Assembly: GCA_948567375.1 (NCBI GenBank)
Contig: OX419755.1
Span: forward strand, 47,696,291-47,760,290
Length of the DNA: 64,000 nt
DNA from: Lunularia cruciata
Lineage: Eukaryota > Streptophyta > Marchantiopsida > Lunulariales > Lunulariaceae
Direction: 5' to 3'
Below the pieces are notes generated by a model, which saw only the letters and a list, made by a program, of their open reading frames with translations, was not told where the DNA came from and made no database searches. The position numbers were made by a program, and so were the translations under genes. Numbering within the stretch: position 1 is the stretch's first letter; each line of letters begins with the position of its first letter. Positions 1 to 12,651 of this stretch are shown here, piece by piece.

Positions 1-2050
1 AAAATCTGGAGACGTGGGTAAAAACCTAAGTATCGCTTGTAATAGAGTGGTAGGATTAAAGGAGAAATGTTTGATAACTCGTAAAAATTAAGCTTGAAAG
101 AACATATAAAGGGAGCAAAACATAATGTAGATATAAACTGAGTAGGTCTTTAAGTATGTAATAAAGAAGCTACTCTGTTTATACTTTCTAAACAAATAGT
201 TTCCGATCTATAAAATTAAGGTTGAATTGGTAAAAGACATGTTGGTCGATACAATGCCACGACTATATTCAATCTTATAGTCTTTATTTTAAATAAATAC
301 AATGAAAATTTTATTCCGGGTACATACATGTCTATGATTGAGATAAATTACGACACGCTCTAAACATATTTTGTGTGGGTTAGAATATAATCGTCTTGGT
401 AGAAGTGTTTGAAAATTGTTTGGGATGAGAACAGAATTTACATTGTTCAAATTCACTCAAATCCGAATCGTATTTCATAGTTGTTTCTTTCAGTCTGATA
501 AAGTAAGTATATTTAAAGGCTAATCTTGGTTTTCGTTTTCCTTGCGATGGAAGAGAATATAAACATGTCATGAAAATACCCATCTTCAAGACCACCTAGA
601 GATTGATTACAAAGTATGCACCTGGGACTAAGCGTTTGTCTGAATCACATCTCTCATTTCCGTAAAAATTTACACACATGTGGTATAATTTAAGAATGGT
701 GAATTTGAGCAAAGGCAGCAATTTCTGGATGGCTACATGAGGACACGTTGTCATTTCGTTTCGGTTGCCGTGCTGTGAAGCCTACGTAGTGTGTATTTTC
801 CATGACAGAATGGTCAGTCACTATATAAAATATTAAAATATCAGATGACCATGAATCATATTTTATATCATACAATCTTAAAGTTGAAGTTGATTGATAC
901 CCATGGAGAATACTATCATGCCTTGTTCTTCATTCTCATAAAGTAAGTGAATCTATTGCTTTGAAATGTAAGCAAGGAATCAGAAAAAAGACATGAATCC
1001 TATCATCCATCCATCTCTAGATAACCTTACCTATCAAAAGATGGCTTAGCATGGGTAGGGGTTGAATTTCTCGGAATTCGAGCAAATCCTGACAGTCTTT
1101 TCTATTTCTGGTGTTTTACTCCACTCTAAACTACTATAACAAGAAGAGTTCATATCTAAATCACATTAGCATTCTCTCCTTTGACTGTTTTGGGTTCCAT
1201 CCCTACGAAAGAGGTCACAAGCAACACTCACCAAGGAGTAATAGAAGTTAGAGGTACTGGAGGTGAAAAGCAAGTTACTGCCGAAAAGGTTCAGACAGGC
1301 AGTGAAAGGTCTCGGATTGTCTGACGAATCGATCACATACAACATTCCAGAAATGGGTTATTGGCGGTCCCACTGGTGACGAGATATGAGCAAGCCGCTG
1401 GACATACTGTCAATTGTCAAATAGAGGCTTGAAGTAAATAAATATAAGGATCCATTAATAGCCGTCGGAATTCCAACCCCATGCATGCTACGTGCTACTT
1501 CTCGTGGAGGAGCTCCTTCTCTGAATGAGAGATTAGAAATGCCAATCTCGATATGCAGCAGATCAGGAAATTAGTTCACAGGTTCCAGGACATTGAAGGC
1601 TAACCTATACAACAACCAGTCTACAAGATACACAATATTCTCAGTGCTTAAGTACGGATTTAGTCTCTCCTCTCGAAAGGTAAAAGCCGGTACAGTTTAA
1701 TCGATTAAAAGTTTTATAGACTTGGCCAAAATTCCTTTTATTCGTCCCCTTGTTACTTATTAGTGACTTAAATCCTACCACCTACTTCCGTCTCTTATAA
1801 TAATGTCTCCCAGAATGTCGACTTGAACTAGTAACCGAAAATCTGTACGCCCTCTCGCAATCATAATTTAAGGTGACTTCCTTCTGCGAGTATTTTGGAC
1901 ATCAAAATGTTATCGGCGTTTGACTCTGATTTACATATATGTTTCGTAGCTAGCTCGCACCTGGGGACCATTTTCTCATTCTCATGATGATAGCCCCCAC
2001 AAGCTTAATCTGGTGAAAGAGACAAAGTAATCTCTCGGTGGAGAATCCAT
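1..2050. other. Intergenic DNA, no gene recognised
   Basis: Mixed-composition, apparently low-copy DNA. The short open frames on the minus strand near 380-595 and 690-875 have no domain I recognise and no flanking splice or promoter context I can defend. I saw no copy of the LTRs or the other repeats found later in the window. This may be the edge of a less repetitive domain that borders the retroelement island. Confidence 0.5.
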
Positions 2051-3450
2051 GAGATCTGGGAAGACACGGACAAACTCTGACCTGCTCTGCTGCCCGACCT
2101 CATTAGGGTCAGGCTCAGCAGCGGAAGAGCGTTACTCTGCAGCCCTCTATGGATCTGTTACATATAATAAGGCGATCGTAATGAAGATTGAGTACAGGGT
2201 GTACCTACACATAGGGTAGAGGGCCTCTTCTGCCTGCTCCTCCGGTCTGCTGGTGTGCACGTTCCCCGAGGAGGGGTTTCTCCTTTTCTGTTCTTCTGGA
2301 GAAGAGATCCTCGACGGAAGCACAGGCTAATGTGCAGTCCGTTCTGTACGTGGTTCCTCCTCTACGTAGTTACAGTGGTAGTCAACGTTTTAATCTTACG
2401 ATTGAAAATGCCAAGAGTCGTGGAGCAGAATCACAATTTCAGCCGCAACACCCCCTGGCGGCGCCCTTAAATGTGTCTCCAGTACAAGACGGTTTCCCAC
2501 TACATAACATTAGTCCAGGTGTGTGGTCGACGCAAGGACATACAGAGTGAATCGGACGATGCAGAATGTACAAAAGGCGAATCCGACGATTTTTAAAGGC
2601 CCCCACTCCAGCTATTTCTATACGATGGGATGGTTTTACTGATAACGTGACTTGGGATCACCGGTGGTGAGGTGAGAGACTCTTGTCTCTTGGGAACAAA
2701 ATAGATGGGGACGTTCGGAACACCACCACACCTTGTCTGCAGGCGTACCGGCATCTGCATCGGTCCGCCTCCAGCCGCCAGGTTCCCGTGACTCTCCAGG
2801 GGGTCGGTCAAATCCTCTTCCCAAACCTAAAGGATCACCGCTAAGCGACGCCGCTCGGCTGCTCCCGTCGGCAAAAAGGTTGGGATGCGGCGGGTTTTGT
2901 CTGAACCTGTCGGGCAGTGCGTTTCCCGTCGGACGAACTTCGTTCCTCTTCGCTTGGAGTTACCGTTACGCGAGAGAGAGAAGAGAGAATTTCTCCAGTG
3001 AATGTCGGCCGCCTTATATGGGCCGTCGAGGGTTGCTCTCCATGCACAGAGACCGAAAGAAGTGAAGTATCCACTTTCCTTATTAGATTGCAGTATCTTG
3101 TTTTGGCTCTATTATTACTACTCTAGCACAGAACGCTTCTCTCTCACTAAGTCCCCCTTTGCATGCATCAATTCCTGCGCTACTATTGGTAGGGGATAAG
3201 TAAGTGGAGGGCAAGTTCGTTGGTGGTGGGGCTCCTTCTCTTCTCCCCTGGCTGCCTGGTAAAGATTCGGACACTGCCGCTTTACAGTTTCTTCCTTCAC
3301 TCTACTTGAACTACTACGGTATTACTCGCCGCATCCAGAACTACAGTTATTTGTTATGTCATCATTCTTTCAGACGGGGAGTTAAACTGTACCCATTCAA
3401 CTGAGTTACTTCCTCACCGGACTGACGCCTAAGCCAATCCAAGAAAGTAC
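2050..3450. other. GC-richer low-copy block with overlapping unassigned open frames
   Basis: Base composition rises clearly above the surrounding AT-rich DNA. Several open frames of 60-110 codons lie on both strands here, the longest at 2733-3065 on the plus strand. They overlap one another in conflicting frames, as expected by chance when few AT-rich stop codons occur. A GA-rich patch near 2968-2995 resembles plant 5' leader or promoter-proximal DNA. No protein domain is recognisable. A promoter or leader region of an unseen gene, or a non-coding transcript, is possible; the sequence alone does not decide. Confidence 0.35.
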
Positions 3451-3488
3451 AGCTCGCCGGATCCGATTCCAATAAGGGACTCCTTCCT

Positions 3489-3498
3489 CTATATAAGG
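3489..3498 (+). promoter_or_regulatory. Possible TATA box
   Basis: CTATATAAGG is a good match to the plant TATA consensus. It lies about 150 bp upstream of an ATG in a favourable context (AACAAAATGG at 3635-3644) with a CT-rich stretch between. It sits in the low-copy left flank rather than in a repeat. There is no transcript evidence, so this stays a candidate. Confidence 0.3.
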
Positions 3499-3640
3499 AA
3501 TGGGCGGACAAACTTAATGTTCGCTTTTCAGTTTTCCACCCACTCTAGTAGTGCTGCCTTCGTACTTTCTTGCCTGCTGTGATCATCTTATCACGGTAAT
3601 CACTTCCCCCCTCTTATAATCACAACCGAAGAAGAACAAA

Positions 3641-3766
3641 ATGGATGTACAACAGAACAGAGTCGATTCAGATACAAAAAACACCAAGCTGAAATGCTTA
3701 TTCTTTTCCAGGATAGTCTACCTAGTGCTGCAGTACTACGCTTCCAATGAGCAGGGGCTATCATGA
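3641..3766 (+). CDS. Tentative 41-codon ORF downstream of the TATA-like box
   Basis: The frame opens with MDVQQNRVDSDTKNTK and closes after 41 codons. The reasons to notice it are the good start context, the TATA-like box about 150 bp upstream and the location in low-copy DNA. It has no recognisable domain and could equally be a first exon, a short upstream ORF or chance. I do not recognise a family. Confidence 0.15.
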   Translation: MDVQQNRVDSDTKNTKLKCLFFSRIVYLVLQYYASNEQGLS

Positions 3767-6700
3767 AGAAAACACCTTATCACACACCTCAATCTATTAC
3801 GCCACTTCTCCCATGAGTTTCTTCGAATCCACCACATTAATCAGTTTCACAAGAGGATAGATTCATGACCACTTCACACTCGGTATCACTATTTTATTTC
3901 TATTGTATTATATCATCCCCAGATGATCATTCGGCCCCAAGCTGGACTCGGGCGAATGAATTGAATTGAATCACATTGCATAATTGCTGAATTAGATCAA
4001 GATTGTACGGAGGTTCATGCAAGTGAGGAGAAGAATATATATTCTACATAATGATTATAATTATATGATTTTCGTAATTCATAATAAATTTTAAACGATT
4101 TCATTTAACTCTCTAAGAGGAGGAATAATAGCCGGAGGGTCAGCCAGTAAGTCACGTATAACCAACCAACCATACGTTTCTTTAGTCGGGATCGCCTTCT
4201 TCCCGTATCGTCTGCCTTTATATCGACTTGGTATAGTATAATCTAAACTATCAAACATGGGAGAATGGATGCTTACTCCCCAAACCTATTCGAGTTCTAA
4301 CTGTCGTTGTAATATTATTTAAGTTTCACAATGAAGCTTAATAAGACTACGTACGGACATAAGGATTCTTATGCTTCTACAGAGGAGTCTTCACTTTCTC
4401 TTTTATTATTGAGTATATTTTGAATCACTAGAGACTATCCTCTCGTACCTTATTTACTCCTTTCCTCAATAGACTTTACTGTTACTGCATTCGGTGTTGC
4501 TTTAGATTAATCTCTCCAAAAGGAAAGATTAATATAAAATTCATGGGTTTTAGGAGTCCATGCCAGTGCCATTATGCTTGTTAAGTCTCGTATATCCCAT
4601 GCTTTTGTGTATTTTAGTCTTTGTCCCTATTTGATATTGAGAGAAACAACCAAATATTATAGATGTATAGCCTATGTATTCTCCTCTTCTAAATATAGCC
4701 TATGTCTTCTCCTCTTCTTCGGAACATTGATTCATAATTTTGATACTCATGGTTTTGACATAATTGTCTCAACATCAATCAAAACATCAATCAATCTAGA
4801 TGGGTATTACTAGCATTAGAACATCCTTGGACGTCAATCCTTGTTAAATAGTAGTCCAAGTAAATGTTTTCAATACCAGGAACATCTTTTTTAATACCAC
4901 TTTGTTGTCTACACTTCATTTGGTTAGGAATATTTGGTTTGGGGATCGAACCTTTTTCTTGATCTCATTTGTGTATATTTTGTTGGCAAGAACTTATCTA
5001 TAAAGTAAACCGATAATATCATCATATGAAATTAAAATTAGCTTACTTTGTTGTTGTGCGTATTTTTTAGGCGATCCTTTAGGTGGTTTATGTTTTCCCA
5101 TGGTCCATTTCACTACTTTGAGAAATTATGTCTTCTCATATGTCTCTTTCTTATGGGTTTCGATAATACCAAGACTTGGATATTCTGGATGGTGTATTAT
5201 GAGCTCTTTTTTCTTTTACACTTTGTTTGGAGAGTTTAGATTTATGAGTTTAAACTTGAAAATACCAAGCTTGGAGTCCAAAAGGTATGTTCATTCTCTT
5301 GAAAAGTTTCACTCGCAGGTTCAATTCTTACAAAAGGATTGTAAAGGTTGGGCTTAAGATTACACAATTTAATGGTTCATTTATCTTCTAATATCCTTAT
5401 TAAAGCTGGTTTCAATGTTCAAGTTAGTTCTCTATGTGGAAAATATATAAATAGCTTACTCCATTTTGACAAGGTGTTTTATACCTACGTTTTCTTACTT
5501 ACATATACCTATCTACCCACTCATATCCTGTAACCGCATCATTATAAAACTTTAGAGTATCATAAAATATGCATTCATTGTACCTTATGGCCAACCACGA
5601 CTCTTAGATTAAGTAATCAATGTTACACATTACCAATGTGGTCTCATGTAATATGAGGCTATTATATCATTGACTTTGTTTAAACCATTGTGATCTAGTT
5701 ATTCCTTTGATAGTGGATTAAATCTTATATCAGTATAACACTTCTCTTCTTTCATCAATTATAGTAGTAGATTCAATGAATTTTGATTTTTAAGTCATAT
5801 TTCAACTAAATCAAAGATCACCACTTTTGTAATAAAGTACACTCTTTGTTCCAATAAACTCTTTCTTTCTAAAACTAGAGAGATTTAAGCAAATCTCAGT
5901 GAGCATGTGCACTCTACTGCCCTTACTAGCATACACATTGATATACTTTGTCTTTATAAAGCTATGATTCTCTCAAGATTTACTCCATGCTCTTTTTAAT
6001 TCACACCTTTTAACCCCGTTCCAATGAATTCACTATGCACTTAACTTATCTAACTTAGTTAATATTACCACATCCTATGCTTCTTTGGCTACATAATTAT
6101 CGTGCTATTGAAAACCATATGACAATAAAAGTATACCCATCCTACTATATGCTTCAGATAGAGAGCACACCAAAGTCCATACTATCATTATGGATTTGTT
6201 AGTAAGAATCGAATGATCAATACTTTCCTAGCTTAAAATTAAAGATGTCTGGATATACTAGATTCATAATTCTCATAATAACTTTTAGTGATGGGAGGTA
6301 TATGTTTCTCTATATGGTAGTATCTACTATCTGCGGATGGAGTCCGTAGTATAAATACCATCTTGTTATGGATTTACTGACGGGATCACTATCCTTCTTT
6401 CCTATACGCCACGATAGGCTTTAAATGCCAAATAACTTATACCTTAAGACTTTGGAATTTAGAATCTTCGTTATCACTTATGATCTCATTTTAGAAGTAC
6501 TTGAGGATCATCACGGAGGAAAGGAGATATGGCTATTCTCACATTTCATATATGATAAGGGAGAGTCTCAAATACAGATTACATTCTTAATCATTTTTAT
6601 TTTTAAAAACAAGTCTCAATTATTATATTCCATTCTCACTGGTTGGTGCCAAACCAAAACCAAGATATTCTTACTTCTTTTATTAATAAGAGCCTTAGAA

Positions 6701-7427
6701 GATCTTTATTCCATAATTTGATGACTTTATATATTCTGTTATGTCCAATTATACTAAAGACTTATTACAATATCAGAACTATTATATCTATGCATTCGTG
6801 AGCTCAAAAAGCTACATATTAAGAATTATTATTTTAAAATATAAATTATCATAAATATGATACTAATTTTACTTATAATAATTTATATAAGCTAAATTAA
6901 TCATGAAATTTTAATAATGATATTATATATATATCTCTCTCTTTATAAAAGTAAGACAAATAAATTCAGAAGTACTCATGATCCTTTAATCATAACCTAA
7001 CTGTGATACTAAAACTTTTTGAAGGATAAATGGTTTAAAAAATCACAAAGACAAACTGAATTGCAACCAAATTAAGCCGGAATACTGGTGCAGTAAAATT
7101 AAAGCACACTATGAAAATCAGATTTTATGACTAGAATAAAAAGTTTTTTAATTATTTTTGAATGATAGGAGAATACTTAAGGATGCAATTAAAATCAAAA
7201 TTAATTTTTTTTTACTTCCTGTAGCTGTACAGAGTTTGACTTTATAATATGTATAAGAGTGGATCAATATACTCTTTATACACAAGTAAATTATAGTATC
7301 AACGTATTTCTAACTTTGCTGCGTTCCTTCTCTACACACAGAAAATGAAGGATTAAATGTAACGGTTATTAATGTATTACTTAAATCCAAAACATCAATA
7401 TATGCATAAAAGTATGTCCTATCTATA
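3767..7427. other. AT-rich intergenic DNA, nothing identified
   Basis: Short open frames occur (for example 4574-4813, 5048-5239 and 6425-6721 on the plus strand) but show no motifs. They are biased to hydrophobic residues, as random AT-rich frames are. A short GAATTGAATTGAAT run lies near 3957-3970. I saw no LTR, target duplication, RNA gene or retroelement protein motif. Very old unrecognised repeats are possible. Confidence 0.4.
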
Positions 7428-7454
7428 AAGCCCCAATAGACTCTATTGGGGCTT
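7428..7454. repeat. Perfect 11-bp inverted repeat (stem-loop)
   Basis: AAGCCCCAATA at 7428-7438 is followed by a GACTC spacer and then its exact complement TATTGGGGCTT at 7444-7454. The right arm is the beginning of the dispersed repeat copy that starts at 7441. The left arm could therefore be a remnant of an inverted neighbouring copy or a real structural end of the element. Confidence 0.6.
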
Positions 7455-7551
7455 AGCACCATTTTACCTTTTTCCTCTCTCCCTTGTATGGCTTCCCATC
7501 CTTCGTTTCCTCTACGCGAGTCGCCCTCCTTTTCCTATAAAGCTCATTCAC
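7441..7551 (+). repeat. Dispersed CTCTATTGGGGCTTAG repeat, copy 1
   Basis: The copy begins CTCTATTGGGGCTTAGCACC, continues through ATTTTACCTTTTTCCTCTC and ends near a TTTCTACGCGAGTCGCCCTC tail and a GCTCATT motif. The same order of short motifs recurs at 7777, 8341 and 21071. Its role is unknown. It is richer in G+C than the DNA around it, which suggests a distinct origin. Confidence 0.6.
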
Positions 7552-7776
7552 TAGCAACGAAGAAATATTACTTCGGATCTACCTCTTTTCATTTCATTGG
7601 TCTTGTCATTAAGACGAAGGGAGGAACCCCGATGATCTCACCAGGTCTGCTTGATTTCCGTATGGCGTACGTAATAAAGTGCAAAAGTAGGAACTTAGAG
7701 TTTTCCATACGCGATGAGTTAGACAGGTTCGTGTCCCCTAACAAGGCCTTTGTGTATAAATTCTTTATCATATGGC

Positions 7777-7890
7777 CTCTATTGGGGCTTAGCCCCATTT
7801 TACCTTCTTCATCCCTCCCTTGTTCGGTTTGATGGGGTCTTCCCGTCCTTCATTTTTTCATTTTTCTACGCTGTCGTCTTTACTCTCTTT
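7777..7890 (+). repeat. Dispersed CTCTATTGGGGCTTAG repeat, copy 2
   Basis: This is the cleanest copy, with the near-palindrome GGGGCTTAGCCCC, then ATTTTACCTTCTTCATC, GATGGGGTCTTCCC and TTTTTCTACGCTGTCGTC. It follows copy 1 by about 330 bp in the same orientation. The space between contains a frame running from copy 1 into copy 2 (7446-7832) that I take as chance. Confidence 0.65.
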
Positions 7891-8340
7891 ATCCAGGGGA
7901 AAAGGGGAAAGGCATAATCAACCGCATGTGTTAAATCCCCAGAAGATATCATACTCTACAGATTCAGAATAATTTATATTTTATGAGATATGTAAATTTC
8001 AGCGATTAGGATTGAAACGCTCAGATGTATATATATTATGAATACTATATATATACATATATACTATGGATCATACATTGAAAAGCTTGTTAACTTCAAG
8101 AATTACTACAAAGAGACTAGTCTCAACAAGACTTAATAGATAGCAAACTACATATATTAATCTTGATTATATCTCAAGCCTTTATACGTTTAGAATGATC
8201 TCAAAAACAAAGATAATAACTAAAATTTCACATCCATCACACTAGATGATGTTTTTTTCGGATGTTCCGGTTGATCGTAGACCACAAGACTTACATAGCT
8301 AGAATGTCTTAAATGCAGTGGGACAGATTTATCGGATAAA

Positions 8341-8468
8341 CTCTATTGGAGTTTAGCCCCATTTTACCTTTTTCATCTCTCTTGGGCGGCTTGAGGGGGT
8401 TTAGGGTCCCCTGTACGGCTTGATGGGGTCTTCCCTTTCTTCATTTTTTCTACGCTGTCGTCCTTACT
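8341..8468 (+). repeat. Dispersed CTCTATTGGGGCTTAG repeat, copy 3
   Basis: Same motif order as copy 2: GTTTAGCCCCATTTTACC, TTTTTCATCTCTC, CGGCTTGATGGGGTCTTCCC and TTTTCTACGCTGTCGTCCTT. A short extra stretch near 8386-8412 (GCTTGAGGGGGTTTAGGG) looks like a local duplication of the GGCTTGATGGGG part. Confidence 0.65.
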
Positions 8469-11400
8469 AAAACTTGGATTTGAGATCCCGATCAGCATAT
8501 CGTAATGAGGGTAAACGGATGCCATCTGTCACTTTAGCACTTTACTTTTACTTTTACTCTCGAGGATGGAGATTTCCATTCGTAATATAGATTAGCACTT
8601 TACTTCACCACCTTGGTGTATTTTCAGTACATCAGCATTCGCTCTAAGCCGTAATAGAATCGTCGAACACGATGGAATTAGGATTCACTCGACATTCCCT
8701 TGCCCCTTGAGGAAGGTAGGGGCCCCACATGCCTGACTTATCAGATTCTTCCACTCGACGGTCGGAATTCCTTGAGTATCGGGGTTTCTGTATTTAGCAG
8801 AGTTGGTAAACATCCACAAACTGTGGGATTTGACGTCGAGTGAATTCATTCTATATTATAATGCTTGTCCAATTGCCGAAAGAAACTGTCCCAATTTGGC
8901 GGTTATTTTAGCCGTTGTAGGTTTATTTGGGACTTTGGAGTACTTTTGATTCATATACTTCCGTTTTATAGTTATTCCAAGTCCGTAGACAAGCATCATA
9001 TCAGAAAAGTTAAAAACTTTTCGTATAGTTTCGAAATAATGGGCGAGAAATTGGGAAATGATGAAAGAATAAGGAGAAAGGATTCATGAACACACACCAA
9101 AATTTCCATATCTTTGCTCTTTGCTCATGATGTTTTCTGACTTTCAACTTGCACTCACAAAAATAAGTGTTTGGAGTACTGTTATGTGCTCTGTGAAATC
9201 GCACATATAGAAGTGCAAAATTTGAGCTCTCACGAGAATTGCACGAAAGGAGAACGAAGGTGTCATTATTGGCCTTTTACATCAAAGTATATATATTAAG
9301 AGTTAAACCGTAACTCAGAAGAATGATATAAACTGGGTAGTCAACACCGTCACATCTACCAATTCGGAACTTTTGAGTTGAAGATCCGATTTCTACTACA
9401 AAGTGATCCCGCAATGCATAGTTCTCATGAATTTTAGGCAGTTAGTTATCCAAGTTAATCTCCAGAAAATGGAATTTATGAATTTTATTTTATAGATATT
9501 GTTTATTATCAACGGTATATATTGGTCTAGTCTACTTTATGAAGTTATTGTTAATTTTATAAATATCATATATTGGGGAATCTTATATTTACCACAAATT
9601 ATTTAAGCGTGGATCAAATGAGTAAGATTACAATTTACTGTAAAGAGAATATCTTTCTTTGCTTTCATCAACTTCTTAGTCTTTTTATCTTCTTCTTGTA
9701 GATGAAAGAAATAATATGTTTTATATTTTATATTTCATTTGATGATTTTTAACATATCCCAGAATTTACTGATTTTAGCTTTCATGTTATGAACCTTTTC
9801 GTCAAGATCTTGGGTGCTTACTATTCATGTTAAGAACTGGATAGAACAATTACTAAAATCGTATACAATAAGAACTTTCTAAAACGGTTAAGAGCCAAAT
9901 TTTGCTCTTCTCTATGACACTAATCTGGTGCTATTTGGTTTGAAAGATAGAAAATACTAACATAGAATTCGATGGAACCAATTTTCTATTCTGTATAATT
10001 AAGCTGTTTTTTAACAAATATTTTAATAAATTTTCAATAAAAAAATTTCAATATCAGTATCATTACTAGATTACATATAAGTACTACAAGGAGAGTGTCT
10101 CATAAGAAAAAGAGGTGTATTTTCAGATCAAATTTTATTCTATGATATAATATTTTGTTCTTTCAAATTTACTTCTAAGATTGAGAATTCAACTTGATTT
10201 GCATTTCATGTTTCTAGTATTTAAATTTTTACTTATTTTCAAGATATACTCTATTTTCAGTTGAACCAATTACTATAGATTATTTAATCGTACACTAATA
10301 TATATGACTGTAACATTTGCAATATAGTCTATGATTGCATGATATAAGTGTGAAACGTATACATTTACATCAACATTATACATATAACTATATATTTTGG
10401 ATATCCACCAGTATACAGATATATTATTATTATACCTTTTAACATATGTTATGGTTGTAAAATGTTTGTAATCATTTATATCCATGAGCATGATTTGAGA
10501 AAAGATAATCTTAATCAGCACTTCTATATTTAACATTTTAGTCTTAGACAGAATATTTTATGTCAAAATCATATATATTATACATGTATGTTTTTTAAAA
10601 GTTAGTTTTTAAATCTATCCCAACACTCTAGAATTCATCTTAATGTCACTTTTTTCTTAAGCTATAGAAATAGATATTTGGTAAAATATAAGGAGAGTAA
10701 ATGCAAATAAATACCTTTTACAATAAAAAAATAAGTATTTTGTAATTTTGTACATGTCTTTGAGCATTTACAAATTCTTGAATAGTTGTGTATCATTTTA
10801 CATATAATAGATTGTAGTTTACTTTCAAACAGATGTTCTAATGGGGTGAAATTTCAAACTAATAACTCCAAGTATCATTCCTCATAGGTTATCCTTTATT
10901 TTCATCTATAATTATTATGGTTTATATTTCTTTCAACAGACATGTAACATCAAAACAGCGAAAAAATTATGAAGTTATGCTAGTGCTTTGAGAACTTCCT
11001 TTTTCATCCTTAATTTTCCCAAATTTACCAGATTATAATTATGATTATGTTTACCGTATACAACTCCCATTACTCTATAATCTTGTTGCTTTGCTTCCTA
11101 TTGGGATGCATATGCACTATAAGAAGGCAGTGTATTTTATGAATCTCAAGGATTATCTGTACGACTCTTTTGAGGGTAGTGTTAGTTAGAGTTTTATTAA
11201 ATATATAACCAAAATATAATGTAATAGATATTGTAGTAAATTTATGTATTTAGTACTATCTACTAAGTTTATGGAGAATTAAATAATTTCATAAATATGG
11301 ATATTTTTATTTTATTTTTGAATGATACATTTACTAGGATATAACATTAATTTTAGATGTAAAATAAAATTTTATATAACATTTAGATGACATTTCATTG

Positions 11401-12264
11401 AACTGAAATTTTGAATTCAAAAAACTATTAGCTTATACAAATAATAAAAACTCTTTGATTAAGAAAAATATATAATTTTGAAAAGTAAGATAAAAAATAC
11501 CAAATAAATATTTTAGAGCTTATATATTCAATTTTGAGACTATATGGAGTAGTAAGATTGATAAATATGTATAAAACAGTGAAACAATTGTCTACTTTAT
11601 TATTACTTGGAGAATATATCCTGTCATTTTAATTTTAATCATATTGTAGTTTTTTAATAGTATTGGTGAACATCATTAAAGTCATTAGTTTTGGTAACTT
11701 AGAATAGCTAAACAAAATAAGAAGGCAGAAATGAATAAAATTACTTTAAGGTTAGTTTCATTTCAGTATAGCTTCTATGAGAAATAAAATCATCTAAGTC
11801 TAAAATTACAAATCAAATGAAGTATGTTCACTACATGAGGCCGTAGCCAACCACAAGCAACACTTATATTTCATTATGTAGAATTGTATAACGGTGAACT
11901 TCAAATCATAACAATTTCTATGATCCTTAAACTTTGAGATTACTATTGAACATAATATTAAGGCAATCTCGTCAAGGAAAAGATATACAATGCTAGTTTT
12001 ATTAAACCTATAATTATGTTAGAATCTTGCTATTCTATTTTCTTTCTCATATTAATATGAAATTTATTAGAGGTTTGATAGATTTAGAGGACCCACCTCT
12101 TATTTGCTCTATTTCTTCATCTTGTTTTTCTCTTAATACTATAAATAACTGGCTTCTTAAGACATAACCTGAACTTAATTCAGAGACCTAGATATTTGGT
12201 GATAAAGGGGAAATTGTAAACCCACCTCACCTTTTATGCCTTACCTTACCTCTTTTTTGTTCCT
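8469..12264. other. AT-rich gene-free stretch
   Basis: 8469-8860 keeps the mixed composition of the repeat cluster. From about 9200 onward the sequence is strongly AT-rich with many short A/T runs. Open frames are few and short (8865-9089 plus, 10273-10536 minus) and carry no motif. I found no LTR, target duplication, RNA gene or retroelement domain. Confidence 0.45.
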
Positions 12265-12330
12265 TAGAGAGAGAGTTTGAGAGAGTGTGGAGAGAAGAGA
12301 GGAGAGTGAGAGATGTGAGAGGAAAGATAT
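12265..12330. repeat. GA-rich low-complexity tract
   Basis: A run of GAGA and GAGAG units on the plus strand. It lies just upstream of the duplicated leader of the LINE and could belong to its promoter or 5' untranslated region. GA-rich tracts are common near plant transcription starts. Confidence 0.5.
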
Positions 12331-12399
12331 ACATTTTCTGAGTGCTCTCTAGCATATAGCACTTGAGAAAATGTCCATTCTGTTTTTTCTCCAATTTCA

Positions 12400-12640
12400 G
12401 TTCCATTGGTACCTAGATTGAAGACTATGGAGAATTGAGTAGAAAGTTATGGGGATTTTTAGGTGTTTTAGGGTTTAGAGTGATCATTACACATTGAGAG
12501 TGATGGGTCATGAATTTTCATATCTCTTGGTTTTCATCATTGAGTTCCATGGGAACTTAGTTTGAAATTTTTTGAGATGGAAATTGAAAGTTATGAGAGT
12601 TATGGTTTTTAGGGTTTGGAGAGATTGTATTTTCTCATGT
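12400..12640 (+). repeat. 144-bp tandem duplication in the LINE leader
   Basis: A unit beginning GTTCCATTGG at 12400 is repeated from 12544 (GTTCCATGGG). Both units contain GAAAGTTATG and then a TTTTAGGGTTT-like motif in the same order. The duplication directly precedes the first recognisable LINE coding segment. Tandem 5' subrepeats often act as promoters in non-LTR elements, so this is a plausible promoter; that function is inferred. Confidence 0.55.
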
Positions 12641-12651
12641 GAGTTGGAATA

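Noticed and set aside
2255-3404. Cluster of overlapping open frames on both strands in the GC-richer block
   Set aside because: The frames conflict with each other, have no domain or splice context, and are expected when stop codons are rarer. I kept the block as a composition feature only.
7446-7832. 128-codon frame as a gene
   Set aside because: It runs from one dispersed repeat copy into the next, and the repeated peptide motif simply reflects the repeated DNA.
8035-8072. Alternating AT tract as a MITE or replication origin
   Set aside because: Simple AT repeats without flanking inverted repeats or a target duplication; such tracts are common in AT-rich plant DNA.
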